Shown here: one piece after another, positions 1-5,873 of the stretch | Layout of the letters: every line of letters starts with the position of its first letter | Numbering within the stretch: position 1 is the first letter of the stretch | Origin: an uncultured Bacilli bacterium | GTDB lineage: Bacteria; Bacillota_I; Bacilli_A; RF39; UBA660 | Length of the DNA: 5,969 nt | Direction: 5' to 3' | Assembly (NCBI GenBank): GCA_934096025.1 | Contig: CAKOLP010000066.1 | Coordinates: forward strand, 1 to 5,969 | Translations under genes and position numbers: made by a program | The notes under the pieces: generated by a model | Told to the model about the DNA's origin: nothing | What the model saw: only the letters and a program-made list of their open reading frames with translations | Database searches by the model: none

Positions 1-400
1 TCTTATCTTCATTTAGCTTTTCTTCTATATATTGAATTATTTTTTCTTCGTATGTTTGAAAAAACCTTTCCTTATCATTTAAAGAGCCTTTTCTTTCTTT
101 AATTAGCATTTTTAAAATGTTACTTTCTTCACTTAAAGATAAAATCAAATTTAAGTTTTCAGTTATTTTTTCAAAATATGGCTCATCTTTTTTACAATTT
201 TTTTCTATTTTCTTCTTCAAATTACTCAATTCTTCATTTAAAAAGTAAGAAAATAATTCTTGTTTGTCTTTAAAATAATGATATATTGTCTTTTTAGTCA
301 CATTTGCTTCCTTGGCAATCTCATCCATAGATACCCTCTTGTACCCATACTTTGCAAAAAGTTCCCGTGCAACATTTATAATATCTTCATACTTTGACAT
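1..400 (-). CDS. TetR/AcrR-family transcriptional regulator (3' part outside window)
   Basis: The minus strand reads open from ATG at 400 to the window edge, giving 133 codons without a stop; the C-terminal part is missing. The start MSKYEDIINVARELFAKYGY, followed by a helix-turn-helix (about residues 25-45, with SMDEIAKEANVTKKTIYHYF and then KDKQELF), is the classic TetR DNA-binding domain. The rest is a helical, Lys/Glu-rich ligand-binding and dimerisation domain, which is poorly conserved in this family, so the inducer cannot be predicted. GGGGTG at 405-410 (minus) is a close-spaced ribosome binding site supporting this start. A consensus-like promoter and a GTATAC repeat cluster lie immediately upstream, which suggests autorepression. 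The gene is divergent from a transporter gene 235 bp away, a common layout for TetR-controlled efflux; control of that transporter is inference. Confidence 0.93.
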   Translation of the reverse strand, partial: MSKYEDIINVARELFAKYGYKRVSMDEIAKEANVTKKTIYHYFKDKQELFSYFLNEELSNLKKKIEKNCKKDEPYFEKITENLNLILSLSEESNILKMLIKERKGSLNDKERFFQTYEEKIIQYIEEKLNEDK

Positions 401-413
401 ATTTCACCCCTAA

Positions 414-451
414 ACCAGTATACTATTTCCGTATACCAGTATATAATATAC
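414..451. promoter_or_regulatory. Probable TetR-type operator cluster
   Basis: Two GTATAC hexamers (418-423 and 431-436) form an inverted repeat with a 7 bp spacer. A further TATAC half at 447-451 pairs with GTATA at 431-435. The same stretch holds ACCAGTATA twice (414-422 and 435-443), 21 bp apart, or two helical turns. The cluster lies between the -10 box and the ribosome binding site of the TetR gene, the usual place for an autoregulatory operator. The repeats are seen directly; binding by this regulator is inferred. Confidence 0.6.
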
Positions 452-473
452 GCTTTAAAGTCTAAAATGTCAA
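445..473 (-). promoter_or_regulatory. Promoter of the TetR-family gene
   Basis: On the minus strand a perfect TTGACA (473-468) is followed by a 17 bp spacer and TATATT (450-445), one base off the -10 consensus. The predicted start of transcription is near 438, about 38 bases before the ATG. The -10 end of this promoter overlaps the GTATAC/TATAC repeat cluster, so a bound repressor would block it. Confidence 0.72.
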
Positions 474-489
474 CTAAAAACTTACACAT

Positions 490-509
490 TTTTTAATTTT
501 AATTAAAAA
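490..509. repeat. AT-only palindrome in the divergent intergenic region
   Basis: TTTTTAATT and AATTAAAAA are perfect 9-base arms separated by TT. The palindrome lies between the two divergent promoters. It has no GC and almost no loop, so it is not a good terminator. It could be a protein-binding site or simply a product of the base composition. Confidence 0.3.
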
Positions 510-565
510 GCATTTATTTAACAACCTTAAGCTAGTAAAAAACAAAAAAACTACTTTTAAAATTA

Positions 566-594
566 TTCCCATATCAAAAAAAATAAAGTATAAT
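566..594 (+). promoter_or_regulatory. Candidate promoter of the MFS transporter gene
   Basis: A perfect TATAAT (589-594) lies 17 bp downstream of TTCCCA (566-571), which matches the -35 consensus at four of six positions. Transcription would start near 601, about 35 bases before the transporter ATG. In DNA this AT-rich a TATAAT can occur by chance, so confidence is moderate. Confidence 0.45.
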
Positions 595-635
595 TTAATA
601 AGTTTTAAAAATATATTATACGAGGAGTAAATCAC

Positions 636-1871
636 ATGAATTATCAAAAAGAATATAAAAAATATTTAACGTCATCTATACTAGATACAGCAAACAACAA
701 AATTGCCAGTAACTCATTTATTACAGCTTTTGCAATTTATCTTGGCTTATCAAATTTTGCTATCGGCATATACGCTTTACTCGACACAATAACTAATATT
801 ATTCAAGTATTCGCTGCCCCCCTATTTTCCAAAATTGGCCAATCTAAATTAATAGTATTAACAAATTATACTATTTATAGATTATCATCTATATGCTTTG
901 CTTTTATCCCTTTTTTATCTAATGATATTAGTATTAGAACAACATTGTTCTTTATATTTGCATCTATTTATGCCATAACCGGAGAACTAGGATACATAAC
1001 CTTTGTAAATTGGCGAATGACCCTAATTAAAAAAGAAGACAGAACAAAGTTTGCATCAACAAGAAATATTTACAAAAATACTTTAGTAATGGCATTCAGT
1101 CTTTTAATGGGGGTTATTCTTGATAAATTTACAACTAGTAACCATGAACTTTACGGCTTCCTAATTTTATTTACAATCGTATTTTTGATAGCACTTATCG
1201 ATATTTTAATTAGAATAACTACCTACAAACCACCAATCATAGAAAAAAATATAACCATTAAAGATAATATCCTCATGCCAGCTAAAGACAAAAGTTTTCG
1301 AAAAATTCTTATCATCTGCAGTTTAAACAGATTCGCCTATGGTATAGGTCTAATGTATTTAAATGTATTCATATTAAGGTATTTAAATATTAACTATATA
1401 TACTACAGCATATTAAATATTCTAATAAATTTCTCTGAAGCATTATTTAGTAAATTTTGGGCTTCTATATCTCAAGATAGAAAATGGCATAAAATTCTAA
1501 CACCTATGAGTTTAATTTATATATTTACCTTTTCAATACTCCTTTTACTAAACAATACCGTCTTAACAATATGTTTACCAATCATATATATTTTACTAGG
1601 TTGTGCCAACAGTGCCTATGATATTTTTGACCACATAGCCATATATGAACATTCAAAAAAAGATTACAAAACTTCCTACGTTACATTTGAAAGATTTATC
1701 GAGGGCATCGTAACCTCTACTCTCCCTTTTTTATCTTATATATTTTTTAAAGAAGATATTAGTTCTATAAAAATTACATTTCTACTAGCTATAGTCACAT
1801 ACTTTGTACTATACGCTTACATTAAATCTAAACATTTAAAAAATATCACAAAAACAAAAAATACATTTTAA
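636..1871 (+). CDS. Major facilitator superfamily (MFS) transporter
   Basis: A 411-residue integral membrane protein, the usual length of a 12-helix MFS carrier. Hydrophobic segments lie at about 12-37, 42-66, 73-93, 103-127, 145-165, 172-193, 223-246, 253-275, 290-306, 309-332, 352-371 and 378-396, with a longer charged loop at about 195-222 between the two halves. FSKIGQSK (64-71), after helix 2, resembles a degenerate form of the loop 2-3 motif A of MFS proteins. ATG 636 is preceded by AGGAG (623-627) at 8 bp spacing, which settles the start. Substrate is unknown; many relatives are drug or metabolite exporters, and divergence from a TetR gene fits efflux, but nothing in the sequence fixes this. 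No clear terminator follows the stop codon. The gene seems intact. Confidence 0.88.
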   Translation: MNYQKEYKKYLTSSILDTANNKIASNSFITAFAIYLGLSNFAIGIYALLDTITNIIQVFAAPLFSKIGQSKLIVLTNYTIYRLSSICFAFIPFLSNDISIRTTLFFIFASIYAITGELGYITFVNWRMTLIKKEDRTKFASTRNIYKNTLVMAFSLLMGVILDKFTTSNHELYGFLILFTIVFLIALIDILIRITTYKPPIIEKNITIKDNILMPAKDKSFRKILIICSLNRFAYGIGLMYLNVFILRYLNINYIYYSILNILINFSEALFSKFWASISQDRKWHKILTPMSLIYIFTFSILLLLNNTVLTICLPIIYILLGCANSAYDIFDHIAIYEHSKKDYKTSYVTFERFIEGIVTSTLPFLSYIFFKEDISSIKITFLLAIVTYFVLYAYIKSKHLKNITKTKNTF

Positions 1872-1960
1872 TTTACACCGAAGCATCCTCTATTAAACAT
1901 TCTCAAAATAAATATAAACATTAAATTTACTACACTAGACAAAACCAACAATACATTAAG

Positions 1961-2533
1961 TCAAGTACAAACTCTTTGTTGAATTCAGGAACAAAAACAT
2001 CTACTAAATATTTTTTTTCTTCTTCAATAGTAGTGATATTATTAAGTCTTAATTCTTGCACTAATCTGCCTTGAAATATGCCATTTGTTCTTTCTATTAG
2101 CCCTTTAGCTTGTAAAACAAATGATATTTCAAATCTATTCCGAGTTGCTTACAAGCATAGCCATATTGTGTTAAAACATCCTTGTCACTTGTTCTTTTGT
2201 CTGGATTTAATGACATATAGTTAAGCACTGTTCGATTATCAGTAAAAAATTTATATGGAATGCCATATTTAGTTAAAACCTTATATCAAAATTTATAATA
2301 ACTGTTTAATGTTTCCTGATAATCAAACCATGTTCCAACAATAAGTAGAAATGGCTTTATCAATAGCTAAATGCAACATGTTTTCTTTTCTCCAAACCAT
2401 AAATATATATGTTCAATAATATCACCAAAATATTTTGTTTTTTCTCCTCTAGGAAGTGAATCTTCTAATGCAATTTCATGATTAACAATTATATTAATTT
2501 GTTCATCAGACATATCAGTATTGATTTTTTTTT
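1961..2533 (-). pseudogene. Decayed fragment of an ISNCY/IS1202-type transposase
   Basis: Read on the minus strand, this is a close copy (about nine bases in ten by eye) of the middle of the intact transposase gene at 4404-5804, covering its residues about 142-334. Both ends of that gene are missing. Lesions include an in-frame 9-base loss near 2407-2412 that removes the first catalytic Asp (D182 of the intact copy), a 1-base insertion near 2341-2346, an in-frame TGA at 2288-2286, and a 1-base loss near 2130-2134. The second Asp region and the GLIERTNG segment with the catalytic Glu are still readable in pieces. Homology stops on the left near 1961, and on the right in a run of nine T (2525-2533), where recombinase coding sequence begins. 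It cannot make a working protein. Confidence 0.92.
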
Positions 2534-2629
2534 ACCATATTCTTTAATCATTCTAAGTTGTGAATCAATAGAATAACCATTATCTCTTTGGTCGTCAGTA
2601 GATACTCTTACATAAATACCACATCTCAT
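2489..2629 (-). pseudogene. Serine recombinase N-terminal fragment, fused out of frame to transposase debris
   Basis: From ATG 2629 (minus) the reading starts MRCGIYVRVSTDDQRDNGYS and continues SIDSQLRMIKEY. This is the start of the catalytic domain of large serine recombinases (resolvase/invertase superfamily): Arg8 and Ser10 in YVRVS include the nucleophile serine, and GYSIDSQ is the usual following block. After about 31-34 residues the recombinase similarity ends at an A-run (2525-2533), and the frame enters the decayed transposase in the wrong register, stopping at TAA 2491-2489, for a 46-residue product. GAAAGG lies 9 bases before this ATG; an ATG three codons earlier (2638) directly abuts it and is less likely. 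The rest of the catalytic domain, the recombinase domain and the zinc-binding domain are absent, so it is a remnant of an integrase from a lost mobile element. Confidence 0.85.
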
Positions 2630-2716
2630 AGTTTTCATCCTTTCATTAAGTTTCGAGAAATATTAAAATACTTCTCATATGTTTCCTCACAAATAAGCAA
2701 AATGTATAGTCTAAAT

Positions 2717-2959
2717 TTAAAACTTTTTCAAAAATTGTGTAATTTCTATAATATTATACTTTTGATTATGCTCTTTATTATTTAATATTTCATTAACTTT
2801 GTATTCTAGTATTGTGAGAGTGGTAAGATATATAATCTGATATTCAGTAGGTATTACTTGTAGATTGGTGAGCAAGATAACCTTGTATTTAAAGTCTTTT
2901 AAGATGTTGGTTAAATCTTTATTAGATTTTAAATTTTCAATTACTTTAAATTCAAGCAT
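2717..2959 (-). CDS. Small hypothetical protein upstream of the recombinase remnant
   Basis: An 80-codon minus-strand frame beginning MLEFKVIENLKSNKDL. It is supported mainly by its upstream sequence: AGGGGG with about 10 bases before ATG 2959, a strong ribosome binding site. The product is rich in Ile, Leu, Asn and Lys, mostly predicted helical and soluble, with no membrane segment, cysteine pair or motif that I recognise. It lies 88 bp upstream of the serine recombinase start on the same strand, so it may be a small companion gene of that lost element. AT-rich sequence yields such frames by chance, so this is a moderate call with no function assigned. Confidence 0.42.
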   Translation of the reverse strand: MLEFKVIENLKSNKDLTNILKDFKYKVILLTNLQVIPTEYQIIYLTTLTILEYKVNEILNNKEHNQKYNIIEITQFLKKF

Positions 2960-2973
2960 TAAAAAATGTCCCC

Positions 2974-2985
2974 CTTTCTAGAAAG
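2974..2985. promoter_or_regulatory. Perfect 12-bp palindrome before the small gene
   Basis: CTTTCTAGAAAG is a perfect palindrome that abuts the ribosome binding site of the small minus-strand gene. An alternating AT tract (2991-3000) follows on its upstream side. The position would suit an operator for that gene, but there is no independent support. Confidence 0.3.
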
Positions 2986-3199
2986 AGAACATATATATAT
3001 AGCTTCCAAGCTAACAGTGAGTTAGATTTTAGACATTAAAAAACTTACGACACCAAAATAGGTTCATAAGTTGTATTCAAATGGAGCCTTAACTTTTCTT
3101 ATATTCGAAAAATTATACTCCCAAGATTGATTAAATCAACTAGATAAATTATATCAAATTTAAAAATTATTACAATACCTTTTACTCTTTTTCTTACGT

Positions 3200-3223
3200 C
3201 ATTTATTACGACATTTATTACGA
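3200..3223. repeat. Tandem 12-bp direct repeat
   Basis: CATTTATTACGA occurs twice head to tail (3200-3211 and 3212-3223), with a partial third unit following. Each unit runs into a copy of ACGACA, and the first of these doubles as the -35-like box of the candidate DUF3800 promoter. It could be a binding-site pair or replication slippage. Confidence 0.6.
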
Positions 3224-3236
3224 CATAAATTATACT
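3208..3236 (+). promoter_or_regulatory. Candidate promoter of the DUF3800 gene
   Basis: ACGACA (3208-3213, four of six positions of the -35 consensus) is 17 bp from TATACT (3231-3236, five of six of the -10 consensus). Transcription would begin near 3243 and leave a leader of about 100 bases containing the TATTAGGAAA repeats. Confidence 0.4.
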
Positions 3237-3260
3237 TTCTACAAGTCTTTACTGGAAAAA

Positions 3261-3282
3261 TATTAGGAAATTTATTAGGAAA
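3261..3282. repeat. Direct repeat TATTAGGAAA in the DUF3800 leader
   Basis: TATTAGGAAA is present at 3261-3270 and 3273-3282, again with a 12 bp period. Each copy contains a ribosome-binding-like AGGAAA, but neither is at a working distance from a start codon; TTG 3297 is 14 bases beyond the second. Confidence 0.5.
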
Positions 3283-3344
3283 CTTGTTCTAAAATATTGG
3301 AAAATAAAAACAGGTATGATAAAATATCTTTTAATGGTGATACA

Positions 3345-4205
3345 ATGAAGAAACAATATTTAATTTATGCAGATGAATCACATAGGAAAGGAAAATATTT
3401 TAGCAATTTTTATGGTGGTGCTTTGGTTAATTATACTGAACTTGAAAAGATAAGTAATAAACTTAATGCTAAAAAGGAAGAACTAGGTTTATTCCAAGAA
3501 GTTAAATGGACAAAAGTCACTGAACAATATTTAGATAAGTATTTAGAATTGATTGATTATTTCTTCGAATTTGTTAAATCTAATAAAATTAAAATAAGAA
3601 TAATGTTTAGGCAAAATGCACAAGTTCCACAAAACTTAACTAGAGAACATGAAGAAAAAGAATATTTTCTTTTATATTATCAATTTATTAAACACGCATT
3701 TGGGATTGACTATTGTAATCCAAAAGAAAAAAACCAAGTAATATTAAAATTATATTTTGATAAATTACCTGATACTAAAAAGAAAAATAAAGAATTTAAA
3801 GGTTATATTTATGCACTTAATGATTTCTTTTGTATTAATAATGTTCATATTTACAATGAAGATATAGCAGAAGTTGATTCTAAAAATCATGTAATATTAC
3901 AATGTATGGATATTATATTAGGTGCTATGAACTTTAAATTGAATAATATGGATAAAGAAAAAATGCCAGATAGTAATAGACGTGGTAAAAGAACTATTGC
4001 AAAAGAAAAGTTATATAAAAATATATTAAGAAATATTAAAACTATTTATCCTAATTTTAATATTGGTGTTTCTACTAGTAGCCGTGGTGACTTTACTAAC
4101 AATTGGAAAGACCCTTATAGACATTGGTGTTTTAAATCTAAAAATAGTATATTTGATTCATCATTAACTAAAAATTCAAAAAAAAACTCCATTCTTCCTA
4201 CATAA
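3345..4205 (+). CDS. DUF3800 domain-containing protein
   Basis: A 286-residue protein recognised as DUF3800 from an N-terminal strand with YADES (8-12), a following block of small residues (YGGALV, 23-28), EVKWTKV (52-58), an acidic strand LYFDKLPD (136-143), and the late VDSKNHVILQCMDIILGA block (177-194). Conserved acidic residues D10, E11, D139, D178 and D189 suggest a metal-dependent nuclease-like fold; this is inference, since the family has no settled biochemical activity that I can cite. Members often occur in phages, mobile elements and defence-rich regions. ATG 3345 was chosen because GGTGA precedes it by 4 bases and family members start just before the acidic strand. A TTG at 3297 would add 16 residues but lacks a well-spaced ribosome binding site. 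It seems monocistronic, with its own promoter and terminator-like hairpin. The last 15 or so residues are low complexity. Confidence 0.82.
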   Translation: MKKQYLIYADESHRKGKYFSNFYGGALVNYTELEKISNKLNAKKEELGLFQEVKWTKVTEQYLDKYLELIDYFFEFVKSNKIKIRIMFRQNAQVPQNLTREHEEKEYFLLYYQFIKHAFGIDYCNPKEKNQVILKLYFDKLPDTKKKNKEFKGYIYALNDFFCINNVHIYNEDIAEVDSKNHVILQCMDIILGAMNFKLNNMDKEKMPDSNRRGKRTIAKEKLYKNILRNIKTIYPNFNIGVSTSSRGDFTNNWKDPYRHWCFKSKNSIFDSSLTKNSKKNSILPT

Positions 4206-4209
4206 ACCT

Positions 4210-4286
4210 TTCGCGTACTAAACGTGAAGCTTCGGATTGAACAGAGTTCCTATATGACAATGGTACCATTTTTAATGGTAATTGTC
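4210..4286 (+). other. Structured 3' region after the DUF3800 gene
   Basis: Two hairpins lie in a row in RNA. TTCGCGT (4210-4216) pairs with ACGTGAA (4222-4228), with one G-U pair and the loop ACTAA. GACAAT (4256-4261) pairs with ATTGTC (4281-4286) around an inner ACCATT/AATGGT stem with a 3-base loop. The palindrome GAAGCTTC (4226-4233) overlaps the first. This stretch is richer in GC than its surroundings. It could be an extended 3' untranslated region, a small structured RNA, or the end of a lost mobile element; I cannot choose between these. Confidence 0.45.
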
Positions 4287-4317
4287 AATACTAGTATACT
4301 CAGACTAGTATTTTTTT
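4287..4317 (+). terminator. Rho-independent terminator-like hairpin
   Basis: AATACTAG (4287-4294) and CTAGTATT (4305-4312) form a perfect 8 bp stem with a 10-base loop, followed at once by T residues to 4317. The stem has low GC but fits this genome's composition. It would end the DUF3800 transcript and shield the transposase gene from read-through. Confidence 0.6.
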
Positions 4318-4330
4318 ATGCTTAGTTTAT

Positions 4331-4387
4331 GATAATGTCTTAAGTGTTAGTATTTGATTATGTCTCAAATATAATGTAACATATGTC
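4331..4387 (+). repeat. Repeated ATGTC boxes at the presumed left end of the IS
   Basis: GATAATGTCTTAA (4331-4343) and GATTATGTCTCAA (4356-4368) match at 11 of 13 positions and are 25 bp apart. A third ATGTC is at 4383-4387 and a weaker ATGTA at 4374-4378. Spaced repeats upstream of a transposase gene commonly serve as transposase-binding sites in the element's end. No matching inverted set (GACAT) was seen in the 165 bp after the transposase gene. Confidence 0.45.
4347..4375 (+). promoter_or_regulatory. Candidate promoter of the transposase gene
   Basis: A perfect TATAAT (4370-4375) lies 17 bp after TTAGTA (4347-4352), which is only three of six to the -35 consensus. The boxes at 4356-4368 and 4374-4378 overlap it, so transposase bound to its end could repress its own gene. 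Confidence 0.4.
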
Positions 4388-4400
4388 ACGTGAGGTGACA
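4384..4400 (+). promoter_or_regulatory. Hairpin sequestering the transposase ribosome binding site
   Basis: TGTCAC and GTGACA are perfect 6-base arms around GTGAG. The ribosome binding site AGGTG (4393-4397), 6 bases before ATG 4404, lies in the loop and 3' arm. In mRNA the stem would hide it. Such structures are known in insertion sequences as a way to limit translation from transcripts entering from outside. Its effect here is inferred. Confidence 0.6.
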
Positions 4401-4403
4401 TAA

Positions 4404-5804
4404 ATGAGAAAGGTAGAATTAAGAATGAACGAAAAAGAAAAATATAATGTTATTAAAGAATTAGTAGATCACAATGGTAACAAAAACCGAGCTGCTAAAA
4501 AACTCGGTATATCAAGAAGACAAATTGATCGTCTTATAATTAAATTTAAAGAGAAAGGCAAATCCGGTTTTATCCACGGTAACCGTGGGCGTATCCCAAC
4601 TAAAACTCTGGATAAGTCAATCTCTGAAAATATTATACTACTTTATAAGAATAAATACTATGATTTTAACTTTAATCACTTTAAAAAGTTTTTAGAAAAG
4701 AAAGAAAACATATCTGTTTCTTATAAATTTATCTATAATATTTTAACTAAAGAAAATATATTATCCCCTAAAGCAAGAAAGAAAACAAAGCGTGAATTTG
4801 CTAAGCAAAAACTATTAAAAGAAAAGAAAATCAATACTGATATGTCTGATGAACAAATTAATGCAATTGTTAATCATGAAATTGCATTGGAAGATTCACA
4901 TCCTAGAGGTGAAAAACCAAAATATTTTGGCGAAATTATTGAACAAGATGGATCTATTCATTTATGGTTTGGAGAAAAGAAAACTTGTTTACATTTAGCT
5001 ATTGATAAAGCCACTTCTACAATTGTTGGAGCATGGTTTGATTACCAAGAAACGTTAAACGGTTATTATCAAGTTTTATATCAGATTTTAACTAAATATG
5101 GCATTCCATATAAATTTTTTACAGATAATAGAACAGTGTTCAACTATATATCATTAAATCCAGATAAAAGAACAAGTGACAAGGATGTTTTAACACAATA
5201 TGGCTATGCTTGTAAGCAACTTGGAATAGATTTAGAAACATCATCTGTTTCACAAGCTAAAGGGCTAATAGAAAGAACAAATGGTACATTTCAAGGTAGA
5301 TTAGTGCAAGAATTAAGACTTAATAATATTACTACTATTGAAGAAGCAAATAAATATTTAGTAGATGTTTTTGTTCCTGAATTTAATGAAGAATTTGCAC
5401 TTGATTATAAAAAGTTTCCTACAGTATTTGAATCATCACCAACAGAAGAAAAAATCAATTATACTTTAGCTATTTTAACTCCAAGAAAGATTGATAACGG
5501 TAATTCTATTAAATACAAAAATAAATACTATCAACCATTTGATGATAATGGATTAAAATGCTTTTTGCCTAAAACTGAGTGCCTTGTTATTAGCGCTTTT
5601 AATGGGGATTTACTAGTATCAATTGATGAACAGGTTTTAGAATTAAAAGAACTAGAAAGAAACAAAAAATACTCTGAAAATTTTGAAGAAGTAATTGAGG
5701 TTAAGGAAAGAAAAAAATATATTCCTCCTATGACTCATCCATGGAAACTAGCTTCTTACAAAAAACAAATTCAAAAAGCACACACAAATCATGTGTATGC
5801 GTAA
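4404..5804 (+). CDS. ISNCY family (IS1202 group) DDE transposase
   Basis: A 466-residue transposase, full length for this group. An N-terminal helix-turn-helix (about 20-50, with NRAAKKLGISRRQIDRLI) binds DNA, followed by a second helical region (70-140). The RNase H-like integrase core is at about 170-345 and shows a complete acidic triad: D182 in EQDGSIHLWF, D241 in TDNRTVF and E290 in GLIERTNGTFQ; D201 in AIDKATS is a further conserved Asp. A basic C-terminal segment (about 415-466, with KKYIPPMTHPWK) follows a small beta domain. It catalyses cut and strand transfer of its own element. ATG 4404 is supported by AGGTG with 6-base spacing; a later ATG at 4425 lacks a site. A hairpin over the ribosome binding site suggests translational restraint. 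No frameshift or stop is present, so the enzyme looks functional. Confidence 0.93.
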   Translation: MRKVELRMNEKEKYNVIKELVDHNGNKNRAAKKLGISRRQIDRLIIKFKEKGKSGFIHGNRGRIPTKTLDKSISENIILLYKNKYYDFNFNHFKKFLEKKENISVSYKFIYNILTKENILSPKARKKTKREFAKQKLLKEKKINTDMSDEQINAIVNHEIALEDSHPRGEKPKYFGEIIEQDGSIHLWFGEKKTCLHLAIDKATSTIVGAWFDYQETLNGYYQVLYQILTKYGIPYKFFTDNRTVFNYISLNPDKRTSDKDVLTQYGYACKQLGIDLETSSVSQAKGLIERTNGTFQGRLVQELRLNNITTIEEANKYLVDVFVPEFNEEFALDYKKFPTVFESSPTEEKINYTLAILTPRKIDNGNSIKYKNKYYQPFDDNGLKCFLPKTECLVISAFNGDLLVSIDEQVLELKELERNKKYSENFEEVIEVKERKKYIPPMTHPWKLASYKKQIQKAHTNHVYA

Positions 5805-5873
5805 ATAAGCGGGATTTTATGCCGAGAAAACTTTTGATAAGTAAAGAAATATTATTTTACCTTAATGGAGTTT

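Larger units (their letters stand above)
2960..3344. other. Gene-poor stretch between the small gene and the DUF3800 gene
   Basis: No credible coding sequence on either strand. It contains the 2974-2985 palindrome, two small inverted repeats (GCTTCCAAGC at 3002-3011 and CTAAC/GTTAG at 3011-3025), AACTTA/TAAGTT arms at about 3042-3073, and two tandem repeats with a 12 bp period near 3200 and 3261. A candidate promoter for the DUF3800 gene lies at 3208-3236. An attachment site or IS end could lie here, since this is the upstream side of a recombinase remnant, but none could be identified. Confidence 0.5.
4331..5804 (+). mobile_element. ISNCY/IS1202-type insertion sequence (ends not defined)
   Basis: One intact DDE transposase gene preceded by spaced ATGTC boxes. 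The limits given are the first box and the transposase stop codon, not proven termini. Elements of the IS1202 group normally have inverted terminal repeats and long target duplications; neither could be recognised. Either the right end is further right or diverged, or the copy is truncated after the gene. A decayed inverted partial copy lies at 1961-2533. Confidence 0.6.

Noticed and set aside
1872..1960. Possible terminator or small RNA after the transporter
   Set aside because: No stem with a following T-tract was found on the plus strand, and no coding sequence or repeat; it is plain AT-rich spacer.
2588..2785. Plus-strand 65-codon open frame
   Set aside because: It lies antisense to the recombinase fragment and the end of the small gene, starts without a ribosome binding site, and its product has no recognisable features. 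It is best seen as a shadow of the minus-strand coding sequence.
3031..3038. AGACATTA as an inverted partner of the IS ATGTC boxes
   Set aside because: Only 8 bases match, it is a single copy, and it is separated from the transposase fragment by the recombinase remnant and the small gene. Chance is the simpler explanation.
3000..3340. CRISPR-like repeats
   Set aside because: The repeats are 10-12 bases, adjacent or nearly so, with no spacer-length unique sequence and no cas gene in the window.
3297..3344. TTG 3297 as start of the DUF3800 protein
   Set aside because: The extra 16 residues are not family-like, and the nearest AGGA is 14 bases away. ATG 3345 has GGTGA in range and begins directly at the conserved first strand.
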